A DNA stretch of 64,000 nt from Cryptomeria japonica (GCF_030272615.1 NC_081405.1:606582677-606646676), one strand, 5' to 3'. Positions 1 through 11,962 are shown, numbered from the stretch's first letter. Notes: generated by a model not told the origin, from the letters alone. Translations and numbers: made by a program.

Positions 1-962
1 GAGAAGATAAAATAGATATCTTCAAAACTATCACGATCAACTCCACCAATACCAGCATTGTTAGGATTCCCCCAAGATGAGCCATCAGTGTTAAGTTTCA
101 AAACTCTCTGAGGGGGAGAGGACTAGTGACCCTTCATGTTAATCTTCCACGGAGGATGATGACATCTATTTCTCATTATCCGCCAAGCATGCTACTCACC
201 AAGAGAAGAAACACTTCCTGGAAGAGGAAAATTGAACTAATTACATATATCAACATCCCCATGATCCATAACCCCATCAAAATCACCCTTTATCATAACA
301 GTCTCACAAATAGAATGAATGATTCTCCACCATAAATGTTGAATAGTCATCCTAGTATCATGAAAAATATGACGATTCATTTCCAACCAAATATGCCAAA
401 TAATGAAAGAGGGTCCAATAGTCCAAGCCACCTAGAGAAAAGAAGTCTTAACATGAGGCTTACCACAATGGGCACAAAATTCAACTTAATAGAAAACATT
501 CCTGCAGGCCTGGTTCCAAAGTCCCCACTAGAAATGCCAAATGGCCCTGGTGAAGGAGCACTAAAAGAAGAGGTGAGAAACATATTCCTCACTATTGCAA
601 CAAAGAGCACACATAGAGGGACCTCAGAAACCCCATTTGTACAAATTATCCCAAGTCAAACAATAATTCTAGACAACCAACCACATAAAAAAGTTTCATT
701 TAGGTCAAGAAAATTTACTCCACACATATTTCCACCAAGGAACTTCCTCCCCTCAAAAAATCTATCGAATAAGTTCCAAGTAACTAGTAGCAACAAAGTA
801 CTTACCAGAAGAATCTTTTCCCTAGACCAGAACATCATGCCCCACCAAGGAATTACACTCTTGCAAAACAAGAATCTGGGCCAACTCCTTACAAGCACTA
901 ACAAATCCACCAAGCAGTCAGTCACTGGGGTCCTTCCATACATAACCATTAGCCATCCCTAA
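1..962 (-). pseudogene. LINE (non-LTR) retrotransposon ORF2 3' part, RNase H domain at the window edge
   Basis: Reading the minus strand, positions 110 to 1 encode an RNase H start typical of plant LINEs (LNTDGSSWGNPNNAGIGG, with the first catalytic Asp in NTDG). Upstream, about 480-250, lies the linker usually found between reverse transcriptase and RNase H, with a CAHCGKPH zinc-binding remnant followed by PSFIIWHIWLEMNRHIF, a common signature of that region. Further upstream, to about 960, frames are broken but still LINE-like in composition. The reverse transcriptase core is not visible and the 3' end lies left of the window. Stops and frame changes throughout make it a fossil. The domain calls at 1-110 and 250-480 are firm; the part above 620 is weaker. 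Confidence 0.75.
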
Positions 963-1110
963 ATTCCGAACAATCTTATAATGCTCCACTTTATCCTAAC
1001 TCACGACAGAAAAAAACATTGCAAAGAGGCTAGAGGTGTCGATACATAGAAAGGATATGAGGATTGCCATCCCAATGAATTTGTATTTAGAGAACATAAT
1101 ATCATTTTGT

Positions 1111-1120
1111 ATGGAAATAA
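1111..1120. repeat. SINE target-site duplication, left copy
   Basis: atggaaataa, matching 1318-1327 (atggagataa) with one mismatch; it lies next to the poly(A) end of the SINE. Confidence 0.7.
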
Positions 1121-1317
1121 TTTTTTTTTTAGACTACAAGATTCGGGTATAGCAACGCTGTTGTAAATAGCAGTGGGTTGGGTAAACTTTTTAACATGAT
1201 CAGTGATGCTGGCGCGACACATCCTCTGATACCATGTGACCTGAGGGGAGATTAGACCTCGTGACCTTGTGCTTCACCACTAGAAGCTCTTGCCAATCGA
1301 GTTAGGCCCCTAGCCCC
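1121..1317 (-). mobile_element. tRNA-derived SINE with A-like and B-like boxes and poly(A) tail
   Basis: On the minus strand the unit starts near 1317 with a tRNA-like head. Its A-box-like part (TAACTCGATTGGCAAGAGC, 1304-1286) resembles the tRNA TAGCTCAGTTGG pattern. Its B-box-like part (GAGGTCTAATCTC, about 1260-1248) is a decayed GGTTCGANTC. About 120 bp of unrelated body follow and the unit ends in ten A (plus-strand T run 1121-1130). It is flanked by atggaaataa (1111-1120) and atggagataa (1318-1327), a 10-bp duplication with one mismatch, as expected for LINE-driven insertion. The head, tail and duplication agree, so the SINE call is good; the family name is unknown. Confidence 0.75.
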
Positions 1318-1327
1318 ATGGAGATAA

Positions 1328-1762
1328 ATTTAATACTATAAAAAAATTATTATTATTTTGTTTATAATTATGATTGTGTTCTCAAGAATTAAGTTTTATT
1401 GTTTCAATTGATTATTATATATTGGTTCTTATTGGTGGGAAGTACTTGCTTTTAAAATTTTATAATAATAATACTATTTATTTTAGTTTGAAATTTATAA
1501 TATAAATTATTTAAGAATTATAACTTAATGTGTATTTCAGTTTTTTTAATTGTTTACATATATAAATTCAAATCGTATTATGAGTTTCATAACATGCTAA
1601 ATTAATATAACTTTTAAATAAAAAATATTTAAACAATTATATTAAATTTTAAAATAATATAACTAAAATATTATAATGATAAAATTCATTTTAACTTGTT
1701 TTAAAAAAATATTAAAAAAAATTAATTGTTTTTTTAAATAATATAAAGGTAAAAGTAATTCT
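1328..1762. other. AT-rich DNA without recognised genes
   Basis: Very AT-rich sequence with short homopolymer runs. No coding frame, terminal repeat or RNA gene is seen. Its last five bases (attct, 1758-1762) are the left target duplication of E1, so it is older than E1 and continues at 16104. Confidence 0.6.
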
Positions 1763-2211
1763 TGTGAGATTTTGCCAAGATCAAGGGCACAATGAAAAGC
1801 ATAAAGAGAGACAATAGAATGACAAGAACAAACTGTATTCTCATCAATATACAAATGATCAACTGGATTAACCAATACAATGAATATGAGCCTGCTTATA
1901 TAGGCAAGGTCATATGGGTATACGAGCACATAATCATGACATGTGGCTCAATGAGAAACAAGGGTAGGTAAGAAATAATAGGGGTAGGTAGGAGAAATAA
2001 TATAATATTCCACAAGAGGTGGATGACCCACCGAATGTGGAGTGTAAGAGCAAAATAAGACCACAAAAGGTGGAATTTCTCCTACAAGCTATATCCCTAT
2101 GTCCACACTTCCCTAAGTGTCTCATATCCAAACTACAAAGAGATGCATTATCCTAAGTTAACTTAAGTAAAGTGTAATAATATCCATTATGAATATTTAG
2201 CTACACCAACA
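1763..2211 (-). repeat. E1 3' LTR
   Basis: 449 bp, 96% alike by eye to 15650-16098; bounded by TG and CA. The left flank attct is the target duplication. Confidence 0.95.
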
Positions 2212-2509
2212 CCCCCTCTTAAGTGCAACTTAGGGGAATGAAGACTCAAGTCAACAATGCAAGATGGGTCCTGGCTACTAGGCCATGATAAGTACCCATG
2301 TACAATATGCAAATGTAAGAAAAACTATGCAATCTCTCACAAACGGAGAAAGGGAGAAAACCCAGTGGAAAAAAAGTCCCCCCCAAAAGAGAGATGAATG
2401 AACGTACAAAAGAATCTCAAAGAAGAAGGAAAAAACCTCAAAGAGGAAAAAGTCCCCCCCATAAGAGAGGAAGGAGAAGTCAGCTGACCCCCCCTAATGA
2501 GACATCCCG
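2212..2509 (-). other. E1 3' untranslated region with polypurine tract
   Basis: The minus strand has AAGAGGGGG directly before the 3' LTR (2219-2212). The rest holds short repeats of aaaagtcccccc type and no frame. Confidence 0.6.
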
Positions 2510-5500
2510 CACCCCCAAGAGAGCTCGCAACTAATGGAACTTACTCTTGATGAAAGGTTTGGTAAAGATGTCAGCAACCTGCTCCACTATAGGACAATAC
2601 TACAAATCAATGACCTGCTCCTGAATCAGCTCTCATATGTAATGCATATGGATCTCGATGTGTTTGGTCCACTGATGCTGGACCGGGTTCTTCGAGATTG
2701 CAATAGCACTCTGATTGTCACAATGTAGAACTGTCAGCCATGGAGTGGTGAACCCAAACTCTGTGAGAATCTGCTGAAGCCAAATGGTCTCAATCGCTGC
2801 GTTAACAACTCTTCGATACTCAGCCTCAGTCAAAGAGAGAGCAATATCATGCTGCTTCTTGCTCTACCAAAAAATGGGGCCTGAACCAAGGTGAAAATTG
2901 TAACTTAAAGTAGACTTACGATCATCAAGATCACCAGCCCAATCGGAGTTTGTGTAACCAACCAAGTGAAGTCTTGTGCCTGCTGCATAGTGAATTCCAT
3001 AGTGATGTGTACCCTAGATGTAATGAAGGATGCATTTGGTAACTTTCCAATGAAGCTCATATGGTTCTTGCATGAAGCGGGAAACCATGCTAATCTCAAA
3101 TGAAATATTAGGGCGTGTGTGAGTCAAGTAGATGAGACTACCCACAAGCTGGCAATACAATGTGGCATCAACTAGTGGAGAAGAGCACTGAGCCTCAAGC
3201 TTGACTCCTGAAAGAAAGGGAGTTAGTGCAGGCTTACAATCAGTCATATGAAAGTGTGCAAGTAGATCAAGAGCATACTTGGGCCGCGATAGTGTAATCC
3301 CAGAAGGTGTCTGTGAAATCTCTATCCCGAGAAAGCAGTGCAAAAGACCCAAGTCAATCATAGAAAATCTATCATGCAAAGAAGATTTGAACCTGCTAAT
3401 GATGGATGTGGTGCTCCTTGTAATGATCAAATCATCAACATAGAGCACAAGTATCAAGTGAGAGTCATCCAGTCGCAAAATATAGACATTCAGATCAGAA
3501 TGACACCTGGTGAACCCTGCGGAGAGAAGAAAGGAATCCATCTTGGCGTACCAAGCCCTGGGGGCTTGCTTAAGGCCATAGAGAGATTTTCTTAATCTGG
3601 AAACCAAGGAAGAATCCTGGATGAAACCTTGTGGCTTCTCCATATAAATCTCCTCATCAAGATCCCCATGAAAAAAAAACCCTCTTCACATCCATCTGAT
3701 GTACAACCCAACCATGAGCTATGGCAATAGCAAGTGTCAAGCGAATGGAGTTCATCTTGGATATGAATGCAAATGTCTTAGTATAGTCAACACCTGGAAC
3801 TTGAGAGAAACCTTTCGCAACAAGTTGAGCCTTATACTTATCCACACTACCATCCACTGCAAACTTGGTTCGATAGATCCACTTACATCGAACCATCTTT
3901 CTCCCCTTAGGGAGAGGGACTAACTCCCATGTGTTGTTTCTCATCAAGGAACTATACTCTTCCTCCATAGCATGGTCCCACTTAGGAATCCCTGATGCTT
4001 CCCGAAATGTCTGTGGATTGGAAGTGGTAACAATGAATGCATGTGTAAGGTCCTGATGCTGTGATTGAGTTCTCCGTGTATCAGAAGGATCCACAACAAG
4101 GGAACCTACTGACTCAAGTGTCTGTCAAGCCCAACGAGGTCTAGGTGGAGGTGGAGAACAAGGCTCCTCAACTGCAAGTGGACCCGATAGAGGTGTAACC
4201 TTGCGAGTCAGAGTTAAAGGAGTCTCATCATCTGAATCACTGACATCACTATCCATAAAGGAGGAAGGTGGAGGAGGTAGAGAGGCTAATCTAGGAGAGC
4301 TTTCCTCAAAATGAACACTCCTCTCAATGAACACCTCATGTGTCTCAAGATCCATCAATCTATATGCCTTAACACCCTCAAGATATCCAACAAATATGCA
4401 AGACCGACTCTGAGGTTCCAATGCCTTGCGTTTCTGCGGAGGTATACGAGCCCATGCTGGACACCCAAAGACTCTGAAATGTCTCACAATCGGTTTCCTA
4501 CCAGCCCAAGCCTCAAAAGGAGTAATACCTTGCAAAGCTTTTTGAGGAACCCGATTCTATTTGTGTCTGGCACAAATGATAGCCTCTACCCAAAAGGCGG
4601 GATCAAGAGAATGTGCATATATCATACAATTAGCCATTTCTTTAAGAATTCTATTCTTGCCCTCTGCAACTCCATTCTGTTGTGGAGTGTATGCAACAGA
4701 ATGTTGAGGATCAATCCCCTTAAATGTACCAAAATCCTCAATTCTTTTGTTCACATATTCCCTTCCATTATCTGTACGAAGAATCTTGACTACTTTCAGG
4801 AATTGCTTCTCCACACGAGTCTTGAAGTCTTGAAATATGTCAAATACTTCACTGTTATGAATAAGAAAGTAGACCCAAGTGAAGTGGGAGTAGTCATCAA
4901 TGAAGATGAGGACATAGTGGGCCCTACTAAATTAAGGTGTTGGAAATGGACCTGCTACATCACTGTGAACAAGTTGAAGAACTTCCAAAGCTCTCCAAGC
5001 TTTCCCCTTATCAAACTTCTCCTCTAGATGCTTGCCCATGGAACAACCTGAACATACACCCTCTGAAAAATGGATTCAAGGTAGAACTGTGACCATGTCT
5101 TTAGTGCTGAGATGCTGAAGATAGTGGTAGTTGAGGTGACCAAATCGCTCATGCCATAGCTTACTTTTTGAATTTGAATGAGTAAGCAAGGCCCTAGAAG
5201 GAGAAATTCGCACAAAGTGGGAGAATGAATAAAGCCTTGAGTTGTCATTGACTTGTCCCACTGCTACCAAGGCATCATCATCAAGTTCCTTTACCACAAT
5301 TGAATCAGGCCTAAACTCAACCTTTTTCCCATTCCCATAGTAAGTGATTTGGTAGATAGAGAGAAGATTGGTAGACAAGTAAGGAAAATAGAGAACATTC
5401 TCAAATGTTCCATCATCCATGTCAACTAAACCTTTCCCTTCAACCTCAACTCATGTATCATCACCTATGTAAATGTGAGGTACCTTTGATGGCCCCAATG

Positions 5501-5718
5501 AAGAAAACCACTCCTTTGTAGAACCCATGTGATAAGAGGCACCTGAGTCAAGTATCCATTGCTGTGAAGAACCTGTTATTACCACAAATGCTTGCCCTTT
5601 TCCCTTAGACTGTGAGGAAGAGGATGGAGATGAATCCTTCTTTGTGTAGGCAGATGGCAAGTTGATGTTGTTTTTCTTAAGAAGATTTGTCAACTCATCA
5701 ACTTGCTTGGTGTGGCGT
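2510..5718 (-). pseudogene. pol: E1 pol: protease, integrase, reverse transcriptase, RNase H (broken)
   Basis: Minus-strand copia polyprotein in the standard order. Protease: WILDSGASYHM near 5550. Integrase zinc part: WHERFGHLN near 5155. Integrase core: RTDNGREY and TPQQNGVAEGKN near 4770-4660. Integrase end: FGCPAW near 4460. Reverse transcriptase: WELVPLPKGRK and KWIYRTKF near 3900, [12 protein letters not shown] near 3560, and the catalytic YVDD (VLYVDDLI) near 3445. RNase H: YTNSDWAGDLDDRKS near 2930 and HCDNQSAIAISKNP near 2720; it ends with ADIFTKP near 2560. Several stops and frame changes break it. The N-terminal end is cut by E2 at 5719-5723, and the missing upstream part resumes at 13373. 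It would have copied and integrated E1 RNA. Confidence 0.92.
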
Positions 5719-5723
5719 CGATG

Positions 5724-6882
5724 TGTTGGCATTTTTGATGTGCATGTTGTGTTTGTCATTGATGGACACACACTTGCATTGAGATTCTCTTTATATGTAT
5801 GAGCTAGAGCTCAACCGGTATCTGTTACAACTGGTATGTTGTATTATAGTCTTTAGATTATTGATGTTTTGCAGAATGTGTTTCCCAGTCTGAAGTGGCA
5901 TGTCAACCCCAAGCGGTTTGTAGATATCAAGAGATATGAGGGAGAAAAGTGGCATAACACATTCTTACCAGTCTTCATTTTTGTCATAACGGCAACTGGT
6001 ATTTTGTATGAATCGTTAATACTCTGTGATGAGTTACCAACCGATATTTTGTGATGAGTTACCAATCCACCGATTGTTTGACGGCACCGACACACTGATG
6101 GTGCTTTTTGTGTCGTGTTACTAAGTATGTCTAGATTCATTGAACCTAGGAAATTGTAATGTAATCCTATTGGACCGACATGAAATCAAATTCCTTTAAA
6201 AGGATATTATGGCTGGGGTTTTAGGTTGTTGCTAAAGGGTTTATGTTGTGCTAGGGTTTAAGGTGGTAGATGAGTTGTTGTAAGAACGATCTTATCTAAG
6301 AAGATCAAGTTGTAACTGAGTGAGAGATAGAGAAGACTGAAGTAATGCTGGAATGCATTAACAGTGAGCTATACTGGATCTAACCAAGCAGTTTGTGCTA
6401 TTAGATAGATCAAACACTTGTTGATTACTCACATCTTTGACAAGTTTGTAGCCCTTAACCGAGTAGGCCCAAAAGCCTTTTGTAAAATCCTCTAACAAGG
6501 TGGTTCACCTCTATGAATCTAAAATCATCGAGCAAGGTAGTCTTTAATCGGACTTATCTCCTAACAGAGATTGAGATTCCTAACAGGATCTGTTCTGGTG
6601 AAGAACATTGTAAGACCTTAACCGGTTTGGTTTCTATTCTGCAAATAGTGACTTGTGAGTTCCATCTCACCATGGTTTTTCCCATTTGGGTTTCCATGTC
6701 AAATATCTTGTGTTATGGTTGTATTGCTTTTGTGGGTGAATGCTTTATTTGCATTTTGGTTTGCATGTGTGATAACCGGTCTGTCTGTTAAACTATTTTA
6801 CCGATTTGTCTTCAGTCTGTTTAAGTGTTTTAGTACAGAGATTTTTGGCATACGAATTCAGCCCCCCTCTTAGTATTCATCA
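5724..6882 (+). repeat. E2 5' LTR
   Basis: 1159 bp, TG...CA, followed after two bases by the primer site. It has about 40 bases near position 70 that are absent from the 3' copy. Near its end it carries the C-run CCCCCCTCTTAGTA found in the related elements. Confidence 0.93.
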
Positions 6883-6884
6883 AT

Positions 6885-6896
6885 TGGTATCAGAGC
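6885..6896 (+). other. E2 primer binding site (initiator tRNA-Met)
   Basis: TGGTATCAGAGC two bases after the LTR, the exact plant copia consensus. Confidence 0.88.
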
Positions 6897-6920
6897 CTAA
6901 CTTTCTATAAGTTTAACCAC

Positions 6921-8204
6921 TTGGAAAGAGATATGGGGGAATACACCTTGAGGGAACTTACTCAACAACTCACTCAGTCTGAGCAAGCCTATGATGATCT
7001 TATGGTCAAATACAAGGCATCTCAAGCAAAAAGAAGAGAACATGCAAAAAAGCTGATGGAGCTATCTGAAAATAGTTCTGTAGATGAAGCAGATATGGAA
7101 GCCATGATAGTAGAAGTAAATAAGTTGAATGATTCAAACTCCAATCTGAAAAAAGATTTGGAAGGACTGACTATCCGGTTTAGTCAAGAGCTTGAGAACT
7201 GGAGGAAAGCTGAAGATCTGGTAAAGGACAAACATCATGAGATCTCCAAGTTGAAACAAGAGATTAGTGCACTAACTGCTCGCCTTCATGAAAGCAGAAT
7301 GGAAAAAGAAGGAGTACAAGATGAACTGAACATAGCCATCTCTGAAAATGCAAGCCTAATGGAGAGAAATACTGCTATTTCCAAAGAACTCTCTGAGTCA
7401 AAGGAAATACTTGCTAAGTTTAGCAAAAGTACTGTCAAGCTAGAGCAAAAGCTTGAGTCATCTAGACCAGTAAAGAATACCAATGGACTTGGTTTCTCTA
7501 GACATGAGGAAGGAGAATCCTCAGAAACAAATGCTGAAGCATCAAAGAAGCAACTGGCATTCAAAGGAAAAGGTAAGCAAAAATTCAAACCTGTTTGCTT
7601 TAACTGTCTTAAAGAAGGACACACTGCAGATTTATGTAGGAGCAAAGCCTACAATAATTTTCCTTACTTTATTAACAATGTACCTAGATCCAATAAGTTC
7701 AACGGTCATTGTTATGCATGCAACAAGTTTGGACATAGAGCATTTGAATGTAGGTCTGTCATGAACAACACCGAAAGATATCCTCAAAGGACCCAAGGAG
7801 CTGGTCCGGAATCTTTTGTGAACTGGAACCCTAATCAATTTAATGCTTACAATTATCAGTCAGGTAACAATGGTTATCAGCTGGCAACTGGATGGAGAGA
7901 AAACTGTTGGATTTGTCATGGTCACACTGCTGCAACATGTAGAAGGAAGAATGGAAACATGAACGATGGACCTTGGAGAGCACCTAGATTGGTTTGGTAT
8001 CACTGCAACAAACCGGGTCACATTGCAAGATTCTGCAGAAGCAGGAAGAGTATATCTGATGATATACCGGTCACTCAAGAAGGAGAAATTGATGTTGAAA
8101 TAGTTCAAGCGGACATGAACAAAACTTGGAGAAAGAAACCAACAATGTTGGAAGAGGAACCAATTTCTACACCTAGTGTGGAAATATCGGAACCAACAAA
8201 CTAA
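6921..8204 (+). CDS. E2 Gag-like protein: coiled coil plus four zinc knuckles
   Basis: An open frame of 427 codons starting 24 bases after the primer site; the ATG is the first in the element. Residues about 5-175 form a long heptad-rich coiled coil. Next comes a segment FSKSTVKLEQKLESS...GLGF, which resembles the linker in Gag of the SIRE/Tork copia type. Knuckle 1 is C226-C229-H234-C239. Knuckle 2 is C264-C267-H272-C277. Knuckle 3 (329-340) is shortened. Knuckle 4 (359-372) has Trp in place of the first Cys. The usual copia Gag N-terminal core (UBN2/DUF4219) is absent, so this looks like the C-terminal half of a Gag. It would bind element RNA and could co-assemble with a full Gag from a helper. 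It is the only unbroken frame in E2. Confidence 0.85.
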   Translation: MERDMGEYTLRELTQQLTQSEQAYDDLMVKYKASQAKRREHAKKLMELSENSSVDEADMEAMIVEVNKLNDSNSNLKKDLEGLTIRFSQELENWRKAEDLVKDKHHEISKLKQEISALTARLHESRMEKEGVQDELNIAISENASLMERNTAISKELSESKEILAKFSKSTVKLEQKLESSRPVKNTNGLGFSRHEEGESSETNAEASKKQLAFKGKGKQKFKPVCFNCLKEGHTADLCRSKAYNNFPYFINNVPRSNKFNGHCYACNKFGHRAFECRSVMNNTERYPQRTQGAGPESFVNWNPNQFNAYNYQSGNNGYQLATGWRENCWICHGHTAATCRRKNGNMNDGPWRAPRLVWYHCNKPGHIARFCRSRKSISDDIPVTQEGEIDVEIVQADMNKTWRKKPTMLEEEPISTPSVEISEPTN

Positions 8205-8624
8205 GCTTCAAAAGGCTTAGGGGGAGCAAATAGCGAAATACTTTCAAACCCTCAGTTCACACCGGTAAAAGACCTTAACCAGTATGTGATACCTGTCGCT
8301 TGGTAGAAGACCAAAAATGGTAAAAAGGCAAATTAGGATTTATGCCCTAATAGAGGAGCATTAATGGTGGTAGGTGAGAAAAGTTTTTCAAAGTGTCGAG
8401 CAAAGAAAAGTTTTTCAAAGTGTAGAGCGAAGAAAAGGCGATTTGAGCTAAAGATTTCAAGAAATTGAATAATCTTGAAGGAGATTCAAATTCAGTTTGC
8501 AAACGGTCAGGTGGAGAACACAAAGCGGTGATTTGGCAACCGACGGAGTGTGGAGTGAAGGAGAATCAGAAAGCCCTAAATTCATGTTTTAAAGGTATTC
8601 TTTGAGTTCTTAAAATATTCTACA
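8205..8624 (+). other. E2 spacer between the two ORFs, with a purine tract and a short tandem repeat
   Basis: Holds CTTAGGGGGAGCAA (8215-8228), repeated at about 12149-12162. Two tandem copies of a unit containing AAAAGTTTTTCAAAGTGT lie at about 8380-8433. No coding frame is supported. Confidence 0.5.
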
Positions 8625-11600
8625 ATGGCTTCCACATCTCATACCAGTTCTAGTACATCGGTTGAGTCTAAAAGTTTCATTCAAAGGAAGTCAAAGTATA
8701 ACGCCCTATCACAAGTTCTGGCTGGAGTGATAGTGGAAGAGGGAATTTTTGACTATATTAATTGCAAGATTGAAGACCTAGGGTCTCTAGGTATCCATAC
8801 CCAACTAGGTTTGTTTTGTGGAAAGGATAAGAAAATCAAACTGGAGTATAGTATCTTGGAGAAGAAGAGACTCCATAATGTTGTATACTTCCTGGAAGAC
8901 TTTATAGAGGGTCATATTAGGATTATTTTGAGCAGAGGCCATGGTGACAAAATGTACCTAGAGAGGACGCATGATATCACGCTGCAGGCAATTCATGCAG
9001 TCATCGGTTTCTGCAATACAAGGGATGTGCCAACCCTAAGGACAATTAGCAAAACTGAGATGTCCAAGCTCACCGGTTCAGTGAGCGACTCATGAGGCAT
9101 GATAGTCAATTCAATCATGAATGATCTGGTGAAGTATGCATGTATGGTGACTGGATACTGGACATTCTCAGCCAGCAGAATTAACTATGTATCTACTTCA
9201 GCGGTAAATGCCGCTTACCAAATGATAAAGGAGGATGCATCATTTGATCTGTGCACCGGTATGCAGAGGCAACTCCTGTTGAATCTAAAGGTGATCAAAT
9301 AGGACAATGCACTGATGTTCAAGTTTGGACAACTACTGGTAGGGTTCTTCTATTTCCAAGGTTACTTCCCAGGAGTGGGAGACATTCAGTGGTCTGTGGA
9401 CCAGCTAGTTACCAAACAGATAAAGGAAAGTTTGCAAGCAGTGGGAATTGGTTATCCTAAAGTTCTGAACAAATATTTTGATGAGTTCAGAAGGAAGATG
9501 AGCTAAAGAGTGAGGATACCAGGAGACATCGTCAAGAAATATGAAGATGACATCTGTTTCACCATCAAGGTGGACCAATGCATAATGGAAGCTGTAGAGC
9601 CTATAGTGGAAGAAGTTGAGCCAATGGGCTATGAGGTGATGTATGACATGTTGGAAGGGTATGCCTCTACCCTTATTGCCTCACTGATTGATCCTAAGGC
9701 AAAGAGAACCGGCACCTACCTAGAAAGGATAGCACCGGTTGAGGATCAACCAACAAAGAAAGGAAAAGAACCTGCAGCAAAGAAGGCAAGGGTAGTGCCT
9801 GCAGCATCGGCACCGACTGCTACTGCAACTCCAAGAGTGACCAAGCGATCACCTACAAAGAAGAAACTGGAAGTGGCACTGACAAAAGTATTTGAAAGAA
9901 AAAGAAAGACTAAGTCAAATGAACCGGACTCTGAAGAGACGGAGTCTGATGAAATGCCAAAAAAGGCTAGATAGACAAAGAAGATGAAGAAGAATGAACC
10001 GGTAGTGTCTGCACCGGTAAATATAGATATCTCCTCATATAAACCTTTGACACATTGTCAAAGAACAATAAAGAATATTAGGAGACAATTACTTCATGAT
10101 TTAGTAGATTATTATGATGTTTTAGTGATGAGGAGAAAGAAGAAGTACTACAGGAAATTATTATTTATTTGTGTAAGAATGACTGGTCGCCATCAGAGAT
10201 TAAATCTCACACACCAGATTCATTATATAAGGCATTAGATAATAAATGGTGCATTGCCATAGAAAAAGAATAGGAGATTAGGGAGAAAGTCTCTGCACAG
10301 TATTTTCCCGACCTCTCAAACTCAAAATTATTTGATGTTTTGGACCAAAATAAAGGACTCTTCTTCACAAGGAGAAGAAGACTCTGGCTGTTAGAGGGAA
10401 TAATTGATGATGTTGAAAAAGACACTCATCAGCATATGAATCATGCTATTCAAGCTCACAAAGCACGTATGGCCAACCTGCAAGCAGAAAAAGAACCAGT
10501 TATATCCAAACCGGATGAAGTTTTTGATGAAGAAGGAAACCTGGTTGAAGAACCAATAGACACTATTGATGTCAATGCCTTGGATATAGAAGATGTCACT
10601 TAGGACATACCTTCTGAGTAAACAAAACAGGTGCAATAGGCCAAACAGGGCAGTGAGCAAGCTGAGGACAAACAGGAAGTGGCTAAGGAATAGGCAGAGA
10701 AGAAGAAGAGGGATGAAGATGAGAAAAAGCAGAAAGAGGAAGAGAAGAGAAAAGAGGAAGAGGAGAAAAGAAAAGATGAAGAGAAAAAGAAGCAAGAAGA
10801 TGAGAGGAAAAAGAAAGAAGAAGAGGATAAGGAAGAAAAGAAGAAGAAGGAAGAGGAAAAGAAGAAGAAGGAAGAGGAGGATAAAGAAAAGGAAAAGCAG
10901 AAGGAAGAAGAAAAGAAGAAGAAGGAAGAGGAAGAGAAAGAAGAGGAGAAGAGGAAGGAAGCTGAGAGGAAAAAGAAAGAAGAAGAAGACAAGGAACAAG
11001 AAAAGAAGAAGGAAGCAGAGAAAAAGAAGAAGGAAGAAGGAGACAAGGCAGCGGAAGTGATGAAGAGCACATAGATGGAGACTCTAAAGGCAACCGAGAT
11101 TCAACCCAAACCGACTGATATCTCCAGTCCTATTGATCTCCAATTTGCAAGTGAGTCAGAGCTAATGCAGAGTATCAAGGTTTCTCAAGAGCGCCTTGAA
11201 ATCATACGAAGGAAAAAGGAGCAAGATATAATTCAAGCGGCTGTAGACACCCTTACCAGTTTGATCCCCAGTACCAATCTTCCCAACACTGAATCATCAC
11301 TAGCACAACTTAAGCTACTATGTATTGTAGTGGATGATCAGGTGCAGAGCCTGGAAGAAGCAGCTGAGGCAAATGTCAAGAAAGAGCATCAAAATTCTCT
11401 TAACATTGCTCTAGTAAAGAAGTTGAATGAACTCTGGTCTAAACTGCTGAAAGACCAAAAGGATATAAGGGACGCTTTTGATGAGGGAAACCTGCTACTA
11501 AGCAAAATCTGTCAACCCCATCTATTCTACGATGATGTGCTAGCCCAGAGGCAAAAGCTTCAAATGGACTTATAGTCTTACTTAAGTACATTTAAGCCAC

Positions 11601-11962
11601 CTTATGATTCATTTGCAACTCATGGGAAAACCGTTCACCGATTTCAGATCCAATCAGTTAAAATGGAACAAGAGATCAGTACACGGTCTAGAGATTTGCA
11701 GGAGCTACAACTGGTTTTACTTCCACATCTACAAATTCTTCAGAAGTGTTATCTGAACCTGGATGCCTTGATAGTTATGTAGGAGATGAGCACAGTTGAT
11801 GCCATGGAAGAACAAGTATCCCAGATGCAAACAGAGAAAGAAGTGGCCACCTCCCTACTTGAGTCCTGGTCTCTATCTATGAAACAATTTTTGCAGGACT
11901 ATAAATCGGTTTTTGACAAGTATTATTCCTTGTTGTCACAAAATTTTATTATTTTTATATAA
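8625..11962 (+). pseudogene. E2 second ORF: long protein of unknown family with Lys/Glu-rich helix and coiled-coil end
   Basis: One reading frame runs from ATG 8625 to about 10120 and, after a one-base indel, continues to TAA 11960-11962 (about 1100 codons). It is broken by 12 in-frame stops, nine of them TAG (9300, 9972, 10271, 10601, 10637, 10691, 11072, 11573, 11780). Order: a globular N-terminal half (8625-9660, e.g. DLVKYACMVTGYW near 9130); a basic Lys/Pro/Thr-rich linker (9700-9980); a second small folded-looking part (10020-10420); a Lys/Glu-rich stretch (10690-11050) expected to be a single helix; and a C-terminal coiled coil (11150-11950). I recognise no polymerase, protease, integrase or envelope motif. 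It fits the loose class of extra ORFs in plant LTR elements, and its function is unknown. A decayed ORF with a similar coiled-coil end lies in E5. Confidence 0.72.
10690..11050 (+). repeat. Polypurine GAA/GAG-rich tract coding a Lys/Glu helix
   Basis: About 360 bases that are nearly all A and G on the plus strand, with irregular GAAGAGGAG/AAGAAGAAG units. In the ORF frame it encodes alternating EEE and KKK blocks. The tract also produces long false open frames on both strands. Confidence 0.85.

Noticed and set aside
1223-1234. Primer-site-like word as the edge of another LTR element
   Set aside because: No LTR boundary, TG/CA end or coding region is attached; it lies inside the SINE, whose ends are well defined.
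10391-11093. Long open frames on the minus strand and in other plus frames opposite the GAA-rich tract
   Set aside because: They are by-products of the purine-only composition (Leu/Phe/Ser runs), not proteins.
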